In this document: positions 53,486 through 62,680 of the stretch, in pieces
Numbering within the stretch: position 1 is the first letter of the stretch
Layout: every line of letters starts with the position of its first letter
Assembly: GCA_031270605.1 (NCBI GenBank)
Contig: JAISXG010000084.1
Location: 1 to 64,000, forward strand
Length of the DNA stretch: 64,000 nucleotides
Source of the DNA: Oscillospiraceae bacterium
GTDB lineage: Bacteria > Bacillota > Clostridia > Oscillospirales > Acutalibacteraceae
Direction of reading: 5' to 3'
The notes under the pieces: generated by a model
Seen by the model: only the letters and a program-made list of their open reading frames with translations
Told to the model about the DNA's origin: nothing
Database searches by the model: none
Translations under genes and position numbers: made by a program

Positions 53486-56074
53486 ATGAAAAACGAGACA
53501 ATCGACGTCAACAAAGTGATAGACCAGCTGGTTGCCAATGCCGAAGAGGCGCTGGCGCAGTATATCCACATGACGCAGGAGCAGATCGACGAAATCGTGC
53601 ACGCGATGACCATTGCGGGCCTTGAGCGGCACCTGTATCTCGCGAAGCTCGCGGTTGAAGAAACCGGCCGCGGCGTTGTGGAAGACAAAGTGATTAAAAA
53701 TATCTTTTCGACAGAATATATCTGGCACGACATTAAAAAGCAGAAAACCGTCGGAATCGTGGACGAAAACGACATGGAGGGCTACATTGAGGTCGCCGAA
53801 CCCGTCGGCGTCGTCGCGGGCGTTACGCCTGTTACGAACCCCACCTCCACCACGTTGTTTAAATCTTTGATTTGCACAAAAACCAGGAACCCCGTGATTT
53901 TCGCGTTTCATCCTTCGGCGCAGAAGTGCTCGGCCGAGGCGGCAAGAATCATTAAAGAGGCCGCAATCGCCCACGGCGCGCCCGAACACTGCATTCAGTG
54001 GATTGAAACGCCGTCCATGGACGCAACCTCGCTGTTGATGAACCACCCCGGCGTGTCGCTGATTCTTGCAACCGGCGGCGCGGGCATGGTGAAATCGGCG
54101 TACAGCGCGGGCAAACCGGCGCTGGGCGTCGGCCCGGGCAACGTGCCCTGCTATATCAACAAAAATGTGAACATCGGCCGCGCCTGCACCGACCTGATGA
54201 TTTCAAAAACCTTTGACAACGGCATGATCTGCGCGTCTGAACAGGCCGTGATCGTTGACAGGGAAATTCAGGCGGACTTTGAGCGCTACATGAAAGAAAA
54301 CAACTGCTATTTCCTCAATAAAGAAGAAATTGAGAAGGTCACGGATTTTGTGATCAACCGCGAAAAGCTTTCGGTCAACCCGGTTGCGGTTGGCAAAACC
54401 GCCTGCTGGATCGCCGAACAGTCTGGCATTCAGGTGCCCCAAGGCACAAAAATTTTGCTTGCGAAATTGCCGCGGCCCGCGGCGGAATACCCCCTTTCGT
54501 TTGAAACCCTCATGCCCGTGCTTGCTTATTTCGTCAGCAAGGATGAAGAGCAGGGCTTTGCATACGCAAAGATGATGCTGGAGCTGGGCGGCCTTGGGCA
54601 CTCGGCCGTGATTCACAGCGACGACGAAGACCTGTGCGTGCGTTACGGGCAGGAGATGAAGGTCGGCCGCGTGATTATTAACTCCCCGTCCTCTCAGGGC
54701 GCGATCGGTGATATTTATAACACAAACACCCCCTCCCTCACTCTTGGCTGCGGCTCGTTCGGGCGCAACTCAACGACCTCGAACGTCTCGAGCGTGAACC
54801 TCATCAACAAAAAGCGCATCGCGCAAAGGAGGGTGAATATGCAGTGGTTTAAAATCCCGCCGAAGATTTATTTTGAAAAAGGCAGCGTGTCATACCTTGA
54901 AAAAATGCCCAACATCTCCCGCGCGTTTATCGTGACGGACCCCATTATGGTGCAGCTTGGTTATGTGGATACTGTGCTTTACTATTTAAGAAAACGCCAT
55001 TCCTATGTCCACTGCGAGATTTTTTCAGACGTTGAGCCCGACCCCTCGGTTGAAACCATTATGAACGGCGTGCGCGCCATGAACGCGTTCAACCCGGATG
55101 TGATCATCGCCCTCGGCGGCGGCAGCGCGATTGACGCGGCGAAGGGCATGTGGCTGTTCTTTGAGAACCCGGGCACATCTTTCGACGGGCTGCGGCTGAA
55201 GTTTATGGACATCCGTAAGCGCGCTTTCAACTTCCCGAACCTCGGCAAAAAGGCGCAGATGGTCGCGATTCCCACCACCTCGGGCACAGGAAGCGAAGTC
55301 ACCTCTTTCTCTGTGATTACCGACAAGCAGAACGGCAACATTAAATATCCGATTGCCGACTATGAACTCACGCCGGACGTGGCGATTATCGACCCGCAGT
55401 TTGTGACGACAATGCCAAAATCGATCACGGCCGATACGGGCATGGACGTTTTGACCCACGCGATTGAGGCCTATGTTTCGGTGCTCGCCTCTGATTATAC
55501 AAACGGCCTTGCCATCAAGGCGATTGAGCTGATTTTCAAATATCTGCCCAGAAGCTACGCAAATGAGAACGACACACGGGCAAGAGAAAAGGTGCACAAC
55601 GCCTCGTGCATCGCCGGCATGGCGTTCACGAACGCCTTCCTCGGCATCAACCACTCGCTTGCGCACAAGCTCGGCGGCGAGTTCCACATCCCCCATGGCA
55701 GGGCAAACGCGATCCTGTTGCCTTATGTGATCGCATACAACGCGCAGAAGCCCGAAAAATTCCCCATCTTCCCGAAATACAGCGAGTTTAAGGCAGACTA
55801 TAAATATGCCCAGATTGCGCGGCATGTGGGCCTGCCCGGTGCGACGCAGGAGGAGCAGATCGCGTCACTCATAGAAGCGGTTCGGGGCCTGATGAGAGAG
55901 CTGAATATTCCGATGAGCATCAAGGACTGCGGCGTTGACGAGGCGGAATTTTTCGCAAAGCTGCCTCTTCTTGCCGAAAACGCGTTTGACGACCAGTGCA
56001 CGACCAGCAACCCCCGCTACCCGCTGATCCGCGATTTGGAAGAAATCTACAAAAAAGCATATTACGGGGAATAG
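53486..56074 (+). CDS. adhE: Bifunctional acetaldehyde-CoA / alcohol dehydrogenase
   Basis: An 862-residue AdhE that reduces acetyl-CoA to ethanol with two NADH. The N-terminal aldehyde dehydrogenase domain (about 1-440) has the nucleophile Cys in NGMICASEQAV. The C-terminal iron-dependent alcohol dehydrogenase (about 450-862) has GGGSAIDAAKGMW and the metal-binding stretch GINHSLAHKLGG with a later HIPHGRAN. Length is standard, and AdhE forms spirosomes in other bacteria. GAAGGGAA precedes the ATG. Located 94 bp after rex. Confidence 0.97.
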   Translation: MKNETIDVNKVIDQLVANAEEALAQYIHMTQEQIDEIVHAMTIAGLERHLYLAKLAVEETGRGVVEDKVIKNIFSTEYIWHDIKKQKTVGIVDENDMEGYIEVAEPVGVVAGVTPVTNPTSTTLFKSLICTKTRNPVIFAFHPSAQKCSAEAARIIKEAAIAHGAPEHCIQWIETPSMDATSLLMNHPGVSLILATGGAGMVKSAYSAGKPALGVGPGNVPCYINKNVNIGRACTDLMISKTFDNGMICASEQAVIVDREIQADFERYMKENNCYFLNKEEIEKVTDFVINREKLSVNPVAVGKTACWIAEQSGIQVPQGTKILLAKLPRPAAEYPLSFETLMPVLAYFVSKDEEQGFAYAKMMLELGGLGHSAVIHSDDEDLCVRYGQEMKVGRVIINSPSSQGAIGDIYNTNTPSLTLGCGSFGRNSTTSNVSSVNLINKKRIAQRRVNMQWFKIPPKIYFEKGSVSYLEKMPNISRAFIVTDPIMVQLGYVDTVLYYLRKRHSYVHCEIFSDVEPDPSVETIMNGVRAMNAFNPDVIIALGGGSAIDAAKGMWLFFENPGTSFDGLRLKFMDIRKRAFNFPNLGKKAQMVAIPTTSGTGSEVTSFSVITDKQNGNIKYPIADYELTPDVAIIDPQFVTTMPKSITADTGMDVLTHAIEAYVSVLASDYTNGLAIKAIELIFKYLPRSYANENDTRAREKVHNASCIAGMAFTNAFLGINHSLAHKLGGEFHIPHGRANAILLPYVIAYNAQKPEKFPIFPKYSEFKADYKYAQIARHVGLPGATQEEQIASLIEAVRGLMRELNIPMSIKDCGVDEAEFFAKLPLLAENAFDDQCTTSNPRYPLIRDLEEIYKKAYYGE

Positions 56075-56197
56075 AGCACTTTTATATGTTAAATAAGATT
56101 GAAAACAAGCGAATCGCACTGCGCAAAACCTATATTCAAGACTTTCACACAGTGCTCTTTGGTGTTTTCTAACCTTATTTATGATACACAACATTTC

Positions 56198-56227
56198 CAC
56201 TGCTGTTCAGTTCGCTGGACGGCAGTG
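56198..56227 (+). other. UUCG-capped hairpin in the hyd leader
   Basis: Left arm 56198-56210 pairs with 56215-56227 over 13 bp (two G-U pairs) around a TTCG loop. There is no T-tract. A weak outer pairing of AGAGCACT (about 56072) with AGTGCTCT (about 56151) also spans the adhE-hydC gap. Likely an mRNA-stabilising or processing structure. Confidence 0.6.
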
Positions 56228-56287
56228 ATTATGTGAAATAGATCTCCGCGGAACGCGGTTTTGAAAAAACAAAAGAGGTGACTGAAA

Positions 56288-56788
56288 TTGGGAGACAACT
56301 TTTCCTCAAAATTTGAACGGGTATGCGCCATCCTGAACAAGTACAACCAGCGCTCGGACAAACTGATTCCGATCCTGCAGGAGGTTCAGGAAGAATACTC
56401 CTATCTGCCGGAGGACACAATGACCTACATTGCCACAGCGCTCGGCATTTCGCCGGGGGCCGTGTTCGGCGTGGCGACATTTTATTCGCACTTCACGCTC
56501 GAACCGAAGGGCAAGTACATTATCAAGGTCTGTGACGGCACCGCATGCCATGTGAAAAAGAGCGAGGATATTATCGGGGTAATCGAGAAGGAGCTCGGCC
56601 TGTCCTCCAAAAAGAAAACGTCCGACGACATGATGTTCACGCTGGAGACCGTGGCATGCCTGGGCGCTTGCGGCCTCGCGCCTGTTGTCGTTGTGAACGA
56701 CGCGGTTCACGGCGCGATGACAAAGGAAAAAACAGCGGAGCTGATTAAGCAGATCAAGGAGGAGGAACTGGCAAATGCTACTGTCTGA
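56288..56788 (+). CDS. hydC: Electron-bifurcating hydrogenase subunit HydC (NuoE-like)
   Basis: A 166-residue thioredoxin-like [2Fe-2S] protein homologous to NuoE. Cluster ligands are CDGTACHVKK and CLGACG. The N-terminal helical part has the typical LIPILQEVQEEYSYLP. It starts at TTG with AGAGGTGA upstream. It overlaps hydB by 14 bp. In HydABC enzymes this subunit connects the NADH-oxidising flavoprotein to the hydrogenase. Confidence 0.93.
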   Translation: MGDNFSSKFERVCAILNKYNQRSDKLIPILQEVQEEYSYLPEDTMTYIATALGISPGAVFGVATFYSHFTLEPKGKYIIKVCDGTACHVKKSEDIIGVIEKELGLSSKKKTSDDMMFTLETVACLGACGLAPVVVVNDAVHGAMTKEKTAELIKQIKEEELANATV

Positions 56789-58670
56789 TAAAATTAATTT
56801 GGAAGAAAGAAAACAACATTATCTGGATCAAACGAAGAATTACCGTTCCAAAATCGTTATCTGCGCGGGAACAGGCTGCATGGCCAACGGCTCCATGAAG
56901 GTTTATGCAAAGTTCAAAGAGGTTATCCGTGACCGCGGCCTCGACGTGACCGTTGCGCTGAAAAAAGAAAAGGCCGATTACATGCTTGTGGAAAGCGGCT
57001 GCCAGGGCTTTTGTCAGATGGGCCCGCTTGTCACGATTCTTCCCGAAGACACCCTCTACACAAAAGTGCAGGTGGAGGATGTGGAGGCCATCGTTGACCA
57101 GATGCTCACAGCAAACGGAAAAGTCGAGCACCTGCTGTTTGAGCGGCCGGATACAGGCGAAAGAATCGCCAAACAGGATAAAATCCCATTTTATGAAAAG
57201 CAGCACAGAACCATGCTTAAGCTGTGCGGTAACATAGACGTGAACGATCTGGATGAATACATCGCCAACGAGGGTTATTTTATGGCGAGAAAAGCCGTTC
57301 TCGAAATGACGGATGTGGAAATCTGCAAAGAAATCCTCGACTCCGGCCTGCGCGGCCGCGGCGGCGGCGGTTTCCCCACGGGACGCAAATGGGATTTGAC
57401 CCGCGTCAATGAAAGCGACGTAAAATATGTGATTTGTAACGGTGACGAGGGCGACCCCGGCGCGTTCATGGACCGCTGCGTGATGGAGGGCAACCCCCAC
57501 AGCGTGCTGGAGGGCATGATTATTGCCGCAATGGGCGTCAACGCCACTGAAGGATATATTTATGTGCGAACCGAATACCCCCTTGCCGTGTCGCGGCTCA
57601 AGAGCGCGATTAAGGTTGCGCGTGAAAGCGGCATTTTGGGCAAGAATATATTTGGCTCGGGCAAGGACTTTGATATTCATGTGATGGAGGGCGCCGGCGC
57701 GTTCGTGTGCGGTGAGGAGACCGCTTTGATTTCCTCCATTGAAGGCAAGCGCGGCATGCCAACGCTCAAGCCGCCTTTCCCTGCGCAAAAGGGTCTGTTC
57801 GGCAAACCCACGCTGATTAACAACGTTGAAACACTTGCAACCGTGCCGGTTGTGCTGCGCATGGGCGCGGAAAAATACAGCCAAATCGGCACCGCCACCG
57901 CAAAGGGAACCAAAACCTTTGCGCTCACGGGCAACGTGGCAAACACCGGCCTGATCGAAGTGCCCTTCGGCTCGACACTGCGCCAGATCGTGGGCGAAGT
58001 CGGCGGCGGTGTGATGAACAACGACGGCACGCTGTGCGGCTGCGACTTCAAAGCCGTGCAGATCGGCGGCCCCTCCGGCGGCTGCCTGACCCAGGATCAC
58101 CTTGACCTGCCCCTTGACTATGACAATTTGCAGAAAGTGGGCGCGATGGTCGGTTCCGGCGGCCTGGTGGTTATGAATCAGGGCACCTGCATGGTCAAGC
58201 TTGCGCGCTATTTCATGCAGTTTACGCAGAACGAGTCCTGCGGCAAATGCGTTGTGTGCCGGGAAGGCACACGGCAGATGCTCGCATTGCTCGACGATAT
58301 TATAGAGGGCAATGCCACGCAGGAAACGCTGGATTTGCTCGAAGAGCTTGCGCAGACTGTCAAGGTGGGGTCCCTGTGCGGCCTCGGAAAAACCGCGCCG
58401 AATCCCGTGCTGTCCACCATGCGTTATTTTAAAGACGAATATCATGCCCATGTGTTTGACAAGCGCTGCCCCACAGGCGAGTGCGAGGCACTGGCAAGTT
58501 ACAGAGTGATTCCCGAAAAATGCAAATTCTGCAGCCTTTGCGCAAAGAAATGCCCGGTTGACGCGATCAGCGGCTCAAAAGGTGTTCCTTATGTGATCGA
58601 CACGGAAAAATGCATTAAATGCGGCGTTTGCATCACCGTCTGCCGCTTCGGCGCAATCATAAAAGGTTAA
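56775..58670 (+). CDS. hydB: Electron-bifurcating hydrogenase subunit HydB (NuoF-like flavoprotein)
   Basis: A 631-residue flavoprotein: N-terminal [2Fe-2S] thioredoxin-like domain (CAGTGCMANGS), NuoF-type FMN/NADH core (LRGRGGGGFPTGRKW, CNGDEGDPGAFMDR), a 4Fe-4S site ESCGKCVVCREGTRQ, and a C-terminal two-cluster ferredoxin domain (CKFCSLCAKKCP, CIKCGVCITVC). This is the HydB layout in which FMN couples NADH and ferredoxin oxidation to H2 formation. A strong AAGGAGG inside hydC precedes its ATG. Confidence 0.94.
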   Translation: MLLSDKINLEERKQHYLDQTKNYRSKIVICAGTGCMANGSMKVYAKFKEVIRDRGLDVTVALKKEKADYMLVESGCQGFCQMGPLVTILPEDTLYTKVQVEDVEAIVDQMLTANGKVEHLLFERPDTGERIAKQDKIPFYEKQHRTMLKLCGNIDVNDLDEYIANEGYFMARKAVLEMTDVEICKEILDSGLRGRGGGGFPTGRKWDLTRVNESDVKYVICNGDEGDPGAFMDRCVMEGNPHSVLEGMIIAAMGVNATEGYIYVRTEYPLAVSRLKSAIKVARESGILGKNIFGSGKDFDIHVMEGAGAFVCGEETALISSIEGKRGMPTLKPPFPAQKGLFGKPTLINNVETLATVPVVLRMGAEKYSQIGTATAKGTKTFALTGNVANTGLIEVPFGSTLRQIVGEVGGGVMNNDGTLCGCDFKAVQIGGPSGGCLTQDHLDLPLDYDNLQKVGAMVGSGGLVVMNQGTCMVKLARYFMQFTQNESCGKCVVCREGTRQMLALLDDIIEGNATQETLDLLEELAQTVKVGSLCGLGKTAPNPVLSTMRYFKDEYHAHVFDKRCPTGECEALASYRVIPEKCKFCSLCAKKCPVDAISGSKGVPYVIDTEKCIKCGVCITVCRFGAIIKG

Positions 58671-58678
58671 GGGAGGTA

Positions 58679-58791
58679 GCGTGAAAGATGAATCTTTCAC
58701 GCGGGATTTCTGCCTTTCGCGCCAAAGAGGTCGGCGCGAATTTCATGCTTTTCAGAATGAAAAGCAAAAGCCTGAAAACGTCAGAAATCCC
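58679..58791 (+). ncRNA. Highly structured RNA element between hydB and hydA
   Basis: Four perfect stems fit in 113 nt. Stem 1 is GCGTGAAAGA (58679-58688) with 58693-58702, loop TGAA. An outer 10-bp stem joins GGGATTTCTG (58703-58712) to CAGAAATCCC (58782-58791). Inside lie TTCGCGCC (58716-58723) with 58733-58740, and TGCTTTTCA (58746-58754) with 58758-58766. It begins directly after the strong AAGGGAGG site and separates it from the likely hydA start. It could be a cis-regulatory RNA, a processing signal or an inserted palindromic repeat. I cannot match it to a named family. Confidence 0.65.
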
Positions 58792-58818
58792 CACTTTGCG
58801 AAAGGAATGAAAATTAAT

Positions 58819-60795
58819 ATGGCTATTAAAACTGCTGTAATCGATAATATTATTGTGCCGATCAACGGCGAAAAAAATCTTCTTGAGCTGATCCGCAAGG
58901 CAAATGTGGAGCTTCCGACCTTCTGCTACCATTCGGAAATCAGTGTGTACGGCGCTTGCCGTATGTGCATGGTTGAGGTGGAGGGCCGCGGCGTTCTGCC
59001 CGCCTGTTCCACAGCCGTGGAAGAAAACATGGTGGTGCGCACCAGCACAAAGCAGATCCGCGATATGCGCAAGATGATCATTGAGCTGATGCTTGCAAGC
59101 CACGACACAGACTGCACGAGCTGCCCCAAGAGCGGCGACTGCCGCCTGCAAAAAATCGCAAAACAGATGGGCGTCAACAAAATCCGTTTTAAACAGATGA
59201 AAACCGTTCAGCCCGTCGATTTGTCTTCCGATTCTATCGTCCGCGACCCTGCGAAGTGCATTCTTTGCGGCGACTGCGTGCGCACCTGTAAAGAAATCCA
59301 GTCCGTCGGCGCGCTTGACTTTGCGTACCGCGGCTCAGACGCGAAGGTCATCACCTGTTTTAATAAGGGCATCGGTGAAATCGAATGCGTCAACTGCGGC
59401 CAGTGCGTCAAGGTCTGCCCCGTGGGCGCGTTAATGCCCCGCTATCATATCAACCCTGTTTGGGACGCGATTTATGACAAATCCAAAACCGTGGTCGTGC
59501 AGATCGCCCCCTCCGTGCGTGTTGCTTTGGGCGAGTATTTCGGCCATAAACCGGGCACCACGACCATCGGCCAGATCATTTCAGCCCTGCGCAGAATGGG
59601 CTTTGACAAGGTCTATGATACCAACTTCGGCGCGGACCTCACGGTGGTTGAAGAGGGCAAGGAATTCCTTGAGCGTTATGCAAAAGGCGAGAACCTGCCC
59701 CAGTTTACCTCCTGCTGCCCCGCGTGGGTCAAGTTCGCAGAGCAGTATTACCCCGAAATGCTCCCGAATCTCTCCACCTGCCGCTCCCCGCAGCAGATGT
59801 TCGGCTCGTTTGCGAAGGATAAGCTCACAAAAGATTTGGGCATTGACAGAAAAGACCTGGTTGTGGTTTCGATCATGCCCTGTACCGCAAAGAAATTTGA
59901 GGCAAACCGGGATGAATTTAAAGAGGACGGCAACCCCGACGTTGACTATGTCATTACCACAAAAGAGCTTGCGCTCATGATCAAGGAAAGCGGCATTGAC
60001 TTTGACAACCTCGAGCTCGGTTCGTTTGACATGCCCCTCGGTTTCAGCACCGGCGGCGGCGTGATCTTCGGCAGCTCGGGCGGCGTGAGCGAGGCTGTGC
60101 TGCGTTTTGCGGCGGACACATTGCAAAAGGGTTCCCATCAGGAATTCAAGCAGTTCCGCGGCAACGAAAAGCTCAAGGTTTCCGAGATTGAAATCGGCGA
60201 CGTAAAGCTGCGCCTTGCCGTTGTCAGCGGTCTTTCCAACGCAAGAAAGCTCATTGACAAAATCCGCAGGGGCGAAGAGCATTATGACCTCATTGAAGTC
60301 ATGGCCTGCTGCGGCGGCTGCGTAAACGGCGGCGGCCAGCCCATCACGGACGACAGAACCGCTGTCGAGAAGCGGGCGAAGGGGCTTTATGACAACGACA
60401 AAATGCTGCCGCTGCATATTTCTTCTGAAAACCCGTATATCCAGCAGGCTTATAATGAAGAGCTGACTCCCAAAAAAGCGCACCATCTGCTGCACACCAC
60501 CTATGAAAACCGCCGCCGTATTTTGCAGGATGATTTCCTGATTAATCCGGCAGAGAATAAAACTGTTTCGCTGACCATCTGCTTCGGCACAAGCTGCTAT
60601 CTGCGCGGCGCGCAGACGCTTTACACAAGGCTGATGGAGCATATCCGCGAAAAAGGCCTTGAGAGCAAGGTGGAATTCAACGCCTCCTTCTGCGGCAAAC
60701 AGTGCAAAAAAGGCCCGGTTGTCACCATTAACGGAAACACAATCGAGCACTGCACCTTTGAAATGGCAGTGGAAGAGATTGAAAAACACGTTTAA
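58819..60795 (+). CDS. hydA: Electron-bifurcating [FeFe] hydrogenase catalytic subunit HydA
   Basis: About 658 residues. In order: plant-type [2Fe-2S] domain (CYHSEISVYGACRMC), His-Cys3 4Fe-4S site (HDTDCTSCPKSGDCR), two ferredoxin clusters (CILCGDCVRTC, CVNCGQCVKVCP), the H-cluster domain with FTSCCPAW (about 296), MPCTAKKFE and MACCGGCVNGGGQP, and a C-terminal [2Fe-2S] thioredoxin-like domain (CFGTSCYLRG, CGKQCKKG). This matches the HydA of trimeric bifurcating hydrogenases. The start is uncertain: ATG 58819 (AAAGGA about 13 nt upstream) fits conserved N-termini. A GTG at 58681 next to a stronger ribosome binding site would add 46 residues encoded by the structured element. Confidence 0.93.
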   Translation: MAIKTAVIDNIIVPINGEKNLLELIRKANVELPTFCYHSEISVYGACRMCMVEVEGRGVLPACSTAVEENMVVRTSTKQIRDMRKMIIELMLASHDTDCTSCPKSGDCRLQKIAKQMGVNKIRFKQMKTVQPVDLSSDSIVRDPAKCILCGDCVRTCKEIQSVGALDFAYRGSDAKVITCFNKGIGEIECVNCGQCVKVCPVGALMPRYHINPVWDAIYDKSKTVVVQIAPSVRVALGEYFGHKPGTTTIGQIISALRRMGFDKVYDTNFGADLTVVEEGKEFLERYAKGENLPQFTSCCPAWVKFAEQYYPEMLPNLSTCRSPQQMFGSFAKDKLTKDLGIDRKDLVVVSIMPCTAKKFEANRDEFKEDGNPDVDYVITTKELALMIKESGIDFDNLELGSFDMPLGFSTGGGVIFGSSGGVSEAVLRFAADTLQKGSHQEFKQFRGNEKLKVSEIEIGDVKLRLAVVSGLSNARKLIDKIRRGEEHYDLIEVMACCGGCVNGGGQPITDDRTAVEKRAKGLYDNDKMLPLHISSENPYIQQAYNEELTPKKAHHLLHTTYENRRRILQDDFLINPAENKTVSLTICFGTSCYLRGAQTLYTRLMEHIREKGLESKVEFNASFCGKQCKKGPVVTINGNTIEHCTFEMAVEEIEKHV

Positions 60796-60831
60796 TCTGA
60801 GTATTTGTCGTCTTCATACATGAAAAACCAA

Positions 60832-60858
60832 GCGCCGGGGGGATTGACTCCCCGGCGC
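60832..60858 (+). other. Intercistronic GC hairpin after hydA
   Basis: GCGCCGGGG (60832-60840) pairs with CCCCGGCGC (60850-60858), a 9-bp stem without a T-tract. It may partly terminate, or protect the hydCBA mRNA from the downstream sensor genes. Confidence 0.6.
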
Positions 60859-60916
60859 GCGGTCATTATACTAATAGTATCAGGTGATCTTCCGTTCGGG
60901 AAAGAAGGAGAGATTT

Positions 60917-62629
60917 ATGAAGCAGAGTACGGTTTACACCCTGACGGCTAACTGTCAGGACTGCTACCGCTGCGTGCGTGTCTGCCCCGTCAACGCCATC
61001 CGCGTCAGCGGCGGGCAGGCGCAGGTGCAGGACGAATTGTGCATCAAATGCGGCACCTGCGTGCGCGAATGCCCCCAGCATGCCAAAACGATTATCTCGT
61101 CGCTCGACGACGCAAAGCAAATCATAAGCAGCGGCGTTATCACGGTGGCGAGTGTCGCGCCGTCTTTTGTTGCGGTTTTCGGCAAGGAGCTCGCGTCGCG
61201 CTTTCCTTCGGCCCTGCGCCGTCTCGGTTTTCACCATGTATGTGAGACGGCCGAGGGCGCGAAATATGTCACAGACAAATCCTTTATGCCTGAAACGGCC
61301 GGCAGCATCTGCACCGCCTGCCCGGCTGTCGTGAATTATGTCGAGCAATATAAGCCCGAACTGATTCCCGAGCTGATTCCCGTTGTGTCGCCCATGATCG
61401 CCCACGGCCGGCTGCTCAAGGAGTATTATCCGGGCTGCGCGGTGGTCTTCATCGGCCCCTGCGCCGCAAAGAAGCAAGAGGCGCGGCGGCCGGAATACCA
61501 AGGAATTATTGACGCGGTGCTGACCTTCACAGAGTTGCAGGAGTGGTTCGACGAAGAGGATATCCACCTTGAAAACTGTATTGAAAGCGGCTTTGAAAAT
61601 AAAAAAGACCTCGGCGACGCGCGGCTGTTTCCCATTCAGGGGGGCATGCTCAAAACGGGTAATATCGCCGGCGACATCGCGGACACGGACGTGCTGCATG
61701 TGAGCGGAATCGACGATGTGATGACGCTGTTTGACACGGACAAAAACCGCTGGAACTACCGCTATGTGGAACTTCTGTTCTGCAAAGGCGGCTGCATTGA
61801 CGGCCCGGCTGTCTGCGACGGGAAAAATATGCTGGTGCGTAGAAAAGATATTATTGATTATGCCGAAAAAATGAATGCTTTGCCTAAAACCGATGATCCG
61901 ACAGAGGTGGACTACGACGCGAAATTTGACAAAGATGAACAGGCAAGGCCGGAGGTTTCAGAAGCGCAGATCAACATTGTGCTTGAGCGCACGGGCAAGA
62001 GCGACCCGGTGTGGGAGCTCAATTGCGGCGCGTGCGGCTATAAAACCTGCCGTGAAAACGCCGAGGCCGTGGTGCGGGGCATGGCCGAACCCGAAATGTG
62101 CGTTTCTTATATGCGCCGCCTTGCCCAGCAGCGCACAGACCGGATTATTGAAACCACACCGAACGGCATTGTGATTTTAGACCAGGAGCTGCGCATTCTG
62201 GAGATGAATCCCGCGTTCCAAAAAATGTTTCTGTGCAACAACGGCATTCTCGGGCGGCACATCTCTTATCTTGTGAACGCCGAGGGCTATGAAAAACTGA
62301 TGACGGAAAACATTGACAAATATGAGTCTATCCAATCAAAATACGGCATTCGTTACCATGAAATTCTCTATCCCCTGCGGGAAGAAGAGCAGTATATCGG
62401 CATTTATTCCGATATTTCAAAAGTTAAGTTTGACAATAAACAGCTCGACGTCGTCACGGCGCAAACACTCAAGCACGCGCGAGAGTTTTTGAACCATCAG
62501 ATCACGTTCGCGCAGGAAATGGCGCACTTCCTCGGCAAGAGCACCGCCAAGAGCGAAGAGTTGGCGAGAAGCATTATCAACCTCTATGAAAGCCCGCAGG
62601 ATGCGGATGAAAAGAAAGGCGTAAAGTGA
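60917..62629 (+). CDS. Putative sensory [FeFe]-hydrogenase-like protein with PAS domain (HydS type)
   Basis: A 570-residue protein: two ferredoxin clusters (CQDCYRCVRVCP, CIKCGTCVRECP), an H-cluster-like domain with altered motifs (ICTACPAVVNY, GPCAAKKQE, FCKGGCIDGP), a Fes-type 4Fe-4S domain (CGACGYKTCRENA) and a C-terminal PAS domain (TPNGIVILDQELRILEMN). This is the architecture of group C [FeFe] hydrogenases, thought to sense H2 or redox state rather than produce bulk H2. A helical C-terminal tail may signal to partners. GAAGGAGAG precedes ATG 60917. The next gene encodes a phosphatase, its likely output. Confidence 0.88.
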   Translation: MKQSTVYTLTANCQDCYRCVRVCPVNAIRVSGGQAQVQDELCIKCGTCVRECPQHAKTIISSLDDAKQIISSGVITVASVAPSFVAVFGKELASRFPSALRRLGFHHVCETAEGAKYVTDKSFMPETAGSICTACPAVVNYVEQYKPELIPELIPVVSPMIAHGRLLKEYYPGCAVVFIGPCAAKKQEARRPEYQGIIDAVLTFTELQEWFDEEDIHLENCIESGFENKKDLGDARLFPIQGGMLKTGNIAGDIADTDVLHVSGIDDVMTLFDTDKNRWNYRYVELLFCKGGCIDGPAVCDGKNMLVRRKDIIDYAEKMNALPKTDDPTEVDYDAKFDKDEQARPEVSEAQINIVLERTGKSDPVWELNCGACGYKTCRENAEAVVRGMAEPEMCVSYMRRLAQQRTDRIIETTPNGIVILDQELRILEMNPAFQKMFLCNNGILGRHISYLVNAEGYEKLMTENIDKYESIQSKYGIRYHEILYPLREEEQYIGIYSDISKVKFDNKQLDVVTAQTLKHAREFLNHQITFAQEMAHFLGKSTAKSEELARSIINLYESPQDADEKKGVK

Positions 62630-62680
62630 GAAACTTCAAAAATAAAACTTCCGCCTCGCAGAGAAAGGATGGCCATAACG

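Noticed and set aside
56778..58451. 557-codon open frame antisense to hydB
   Set aside because: Caused by GC-biased third codon positions of hydB on the other strand; no start signal or conserved motif. The same applies to antisense frames over xylA (37211-38404) and hydA (59581-60789).
60301..60345. Extra Cys in HydA motif MACCGGCVNGGGQP
   Set aside because: The third H-cluster motif is MACxGGCxxGGGxP, where x varies, so an extra Cys at that position is not evidence for altered chemistry.
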